A DNA stretch of 5,918 nucleotides, taken from assembly GCA_003343765.1 (NCBI GenBank), contig QAKO01000045.1, positions 1-5,918 of the forward strand, in the 5' to 3' direction. Source of the stretch: Bacillota bacterium. Its GTDB lineage: Bacteria; Bacillota; Clostridia; Christensenellales; Borkfalkiaceae. Below the pieces are notes generated by a model that saw nothing but the letters and a program-made list of their open reading frames with translations, was not told the DNA's origin and did not search any database. Position numbers and translations under genes: made by a program. The first letter of the stretch is position 1; every line of letters begins with the position of its first letter. Below, one piece after another: positions 4,347-5,918 of this stretch.

Positions 4347-5918
4347 ATGAAAAACATCGTACTGAAAATCCAGGAAGGCGAACTGTTCCGCTTCTGCAAC
4401 GGAGAAGATCGCCTGCAACTGATCATAGGCAGCAAGCGTACAGCCGATATCGTCATAAAGTCGCCGTACGTACAGCCGGAACAAGTACGGATCCTGTGTA
4501 AAAACGGTGTCTGGTACGCGGAAGATCTTTCCGAGCCCGACTGCAAATGTTCCGTTCTGCTGGGGAAAAAGGCTTTCAAAAAGCCTGTCCTGAAATTTGA
4601 CGCCCCGCTGACCCTGCGCCGTGCGGGAGAAAAAAAGAACAAGCCGATCGCTGAGATATCCGCCGTAAAACAGATCCGCCCGCAAAAAGGCGGTTCGGGC
4701 TTCGATCTGACCAAAAAAACAGTAACGACTGTCGGAAGCGGCGAAAAATGCGACATCCGTTCGCAAAACCCGCTCGTTTCCGAACGGCACTTTTTTATCG
4801 TGTACGACGGCGAAAATTGCTTCATCGAAGACGCCCACAGTCTCCGCGGTACATACGTCAACAACCGTAAAATCAAGCGAAGCAAATTAAACGATTACGA
4901 CCGCATTTCCATTCCCGGTGCAGCATATATCTTTTTCCGCAATAAACTGCTCTACTCTACTGCGGCAGGCGGTATCCGTATCGATGCCGCCGATATCTGC
5001 AAAGAAGTGCAGGACAGAAACTCGCGCGGAAAAATCTCACTGGTCACACACGTTTCCTTCCGCATCGGAGCGGGGGATTTTGTCGCCGTCGTCGGCGGGA
5101 GCGGCGCAGGTAAATCCACCATGCTCGATTGCATCAACGGAATGCGTCCTGCCACCAGCGGCAAAATTTATTACGACACCAACGATTATTACGAAAACAT
5201 GAACTCTTACAAGGGCGTAATCGGGTACGTGCCGCAAAAGGATATCATGCACGACGATCTTACCGTCGGCGCCGCGCTCCGCTATACGGCGCAGCTGCGC
5301 ACCCGCGCCGATATTTCGCAGCAGGAACTTAAAGAGCGCGTGCAGTCCGCCATTGCGGACGTGCGCCTGCAGGGAAAAGAAAACCTGCGCATCAGCGCGC
5401 TTTCCGGAGGTCAGAAAAAACGCGTTTCCATCGCAATGGAACTGCTTTCCGACCCGAAAGTCATCTTCCTCGACGAACCGACCAGCGGACTTTCCCCCGA
5501 TCTCGATCTGGAAATGATGGATCTTTTAAAAGATCTTTCGCGCAAAGGCCGCACGATCGTCGTCATTACGCATGCCATGGAAAACCTCGACAAATGCGAC
5601 CGCGTCGCATTCTTGGGCAGAGGCGGAAGACTGTGCTATTACGGGGAATCAGCAGGCGCATTCCGCTGGTTCAACCGACGCTCCTACTCCAAAATTTTTG
5701 CGGCATTGTCTGACGAGGAAATCAGCGAACAATTCGCTAAAAAATACCGTCGCAGCGAAGATTACAAAAAATTATACGCCGACTTCTGCGAAGAGTACGG
5801 CGCCGGATGTATTCTTCCCCCCGAACAGGCCGAACCTGAAGTCGCCGCATGGGAAAAACCGCCGCGCGCACTTTCAAAACGGCCGCTCCGCTTACATTCT
5901 GTTCCGGTTCAAACAACG
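4347..5918 (+). CDS. FHA-FHA-ABC exporter subunit, Rv1747-like (3' truncated by the window)
   Basis: The frame is open from the ATG at 4347 to the window edge: 524 residues, with the expected transmembrane part missing beyond it. Residues 1 to about 90 look like a degenerate FHA domain (IIGSKRTADIVI near 26-37, no S-x-x-H). Residues about 120-200 are a clearer FHA domain with Gly130-Ser131, Ser145-Glu-Arg-His148 and Gly168-Thr ... Asn172-Asn173. An ABC ATPase follows at about 210-430. Its Walker A is GGSGAGKST (250-258), the Q-loop Gln is 297, the signature LSGGQ is 352-356, Walker B ends in Asp376-Glu377, and the H-switch His is 409. The EPTSGL phrase and the order of domains fit the ABCG-like exporters with FHA sensors such as mycobacterial Rv1747, whose FHA domains bind phosphothreonine. 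By analogy it may pump a cell-envelope compound under kinase control; no kinase gene is in view. There is no in-frame start upstream before the stop codon at 4263, and no better one downstream. Odd point: the D-loop Asp is Ser383. Confidence 0.9.
   Translation, partial: MKNIVLKIQEGELFRFCNGEDRLQLIIGSKRTADIVIKSPYVQPEQVRILCKNGVWYAEDLSEPDCKCSVLLGKKAFKKPVLKFDAPLTLRRAGEKKNKPIAEISAVKQIRPQKGGSGFDLTKKTVTTVGSGEKCDIRSQNPLVSERHFFIVYDGENCFIEDAHSLRGTYVNNRKIKRSKLNDYDRISIPGAAYIFFRNKLLYSTAAGGIRIDAADICKEVQDRNSRGKISLVTHVSFRIGAGDFVAVVGGSGAGKSTMLDCINGMRPATSGKIYYDTNDYYENMNSYKGVIGYVPQKDIMHDDLTVGAALRYTAQLRTRADISQQELKERVQSAIADVRLQGKENLRISALSGGQKKRVSIAMELLSDPKVIFLDEPTSGLSPDLDLEMMDLLKDLSRKGRTIVVITHAMENLDKCDRVAFLGRGGRLCYYGESAGAFRWFNRRSYSKIFAALSDEEISEQFAKKYRRSEDYKKLYADFCEEYGAGCILPPEQAEPEVAAWEKPPRALSKRPLRLHSVPVQTT

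Noticed and set aside
4383..4385. CTG start for the FHA-ABC gene behind AGGAAGG at 4372-4378
   Set aside because: CTG starts are very rare and this would remove the first strand of the N-terminal FHA-like domain; the ATG at 4347 is preferred despite lacking a Shine-Dalgarno.
4326..4885. Minus-strand open frames of 170 and 184 codons
   Set aside because: Both are antisense to the FHA domains of the plus-strand FHA-ABC gene; the plus frame has clear FHA and ABC motifs and its own promoter.

Overview
The window looks like chromosomal DNA of a Gram-positive, clostridia-like bacterium. The grounds are the rpsF-ssb-rpsR gene order, Shine-Dalgarno sites of the AGGAGG type, near-consensus TTGACT/TATAAT promoters, intrinsic terminators with T tracts, and protein sequences typical of Bacillota. 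An uncultured gut Clostridia lineage would fit, but the genus cannot be named from sequence alone. I see no tRNA, rRNA, CRISPR array, phage gene or transposase gene.

Layout. Positions 1-1299 hold the C-terminal 432 residues of a larger protein I do not recognise. It is built from degenerate repeats, including six copies of a 13-residue motif. A perfect intrinsic terminator (1357-1404) closes it. A non-coding stretch follows, with a second perfect inverted repeat, and then a strong promoter (1590-1618). That promoter drives the three-gene operon rpsF (ribosomal protein S6), ssb (single-strand DNA-binding protein) and rpsR (ribosomal protein S18, zinc-ligand form), which ends at a strong terminator (2749-2778). 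The rpsF leader can fold so that its Shine-Dalgarno is paired next to a hairpin and a CCG, which suggests feedback by the S6:S18 complex.

The 315-base gap after rpsR contains an unusually long imperfect hairpin (2854-2939) that may terminate transcription from both sides. It faces the 3' end of a minus-strand membrane permease of the ion transporter superfamily (3052-4212). That gene diverges, across 134 bases carrying two outward promoters, from a plus-strand gene at 4347. The latter runs off the window and encodes two N-terminal FHA-type domains followed by an ABC ATPase. This is the layout of the mycobacterial Rv1747 type of exporter. Its -10 box lies only 9 bases before the ATG, so its mRNA is probably leaderless or nearly so.

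How the genes work together. rpsF, ssb and rpsR form a classic translation/replication operon. The permease and the FHA-ABC gene share only a divergent promoter region, and no common pathway can be shown. The most interesting elements are the FHA-FHA-ABC protein with its altered FHA and D-loop residues, the leaderless start, the rpsF leader, the long hairpin, and the repeat protein at the left edge.
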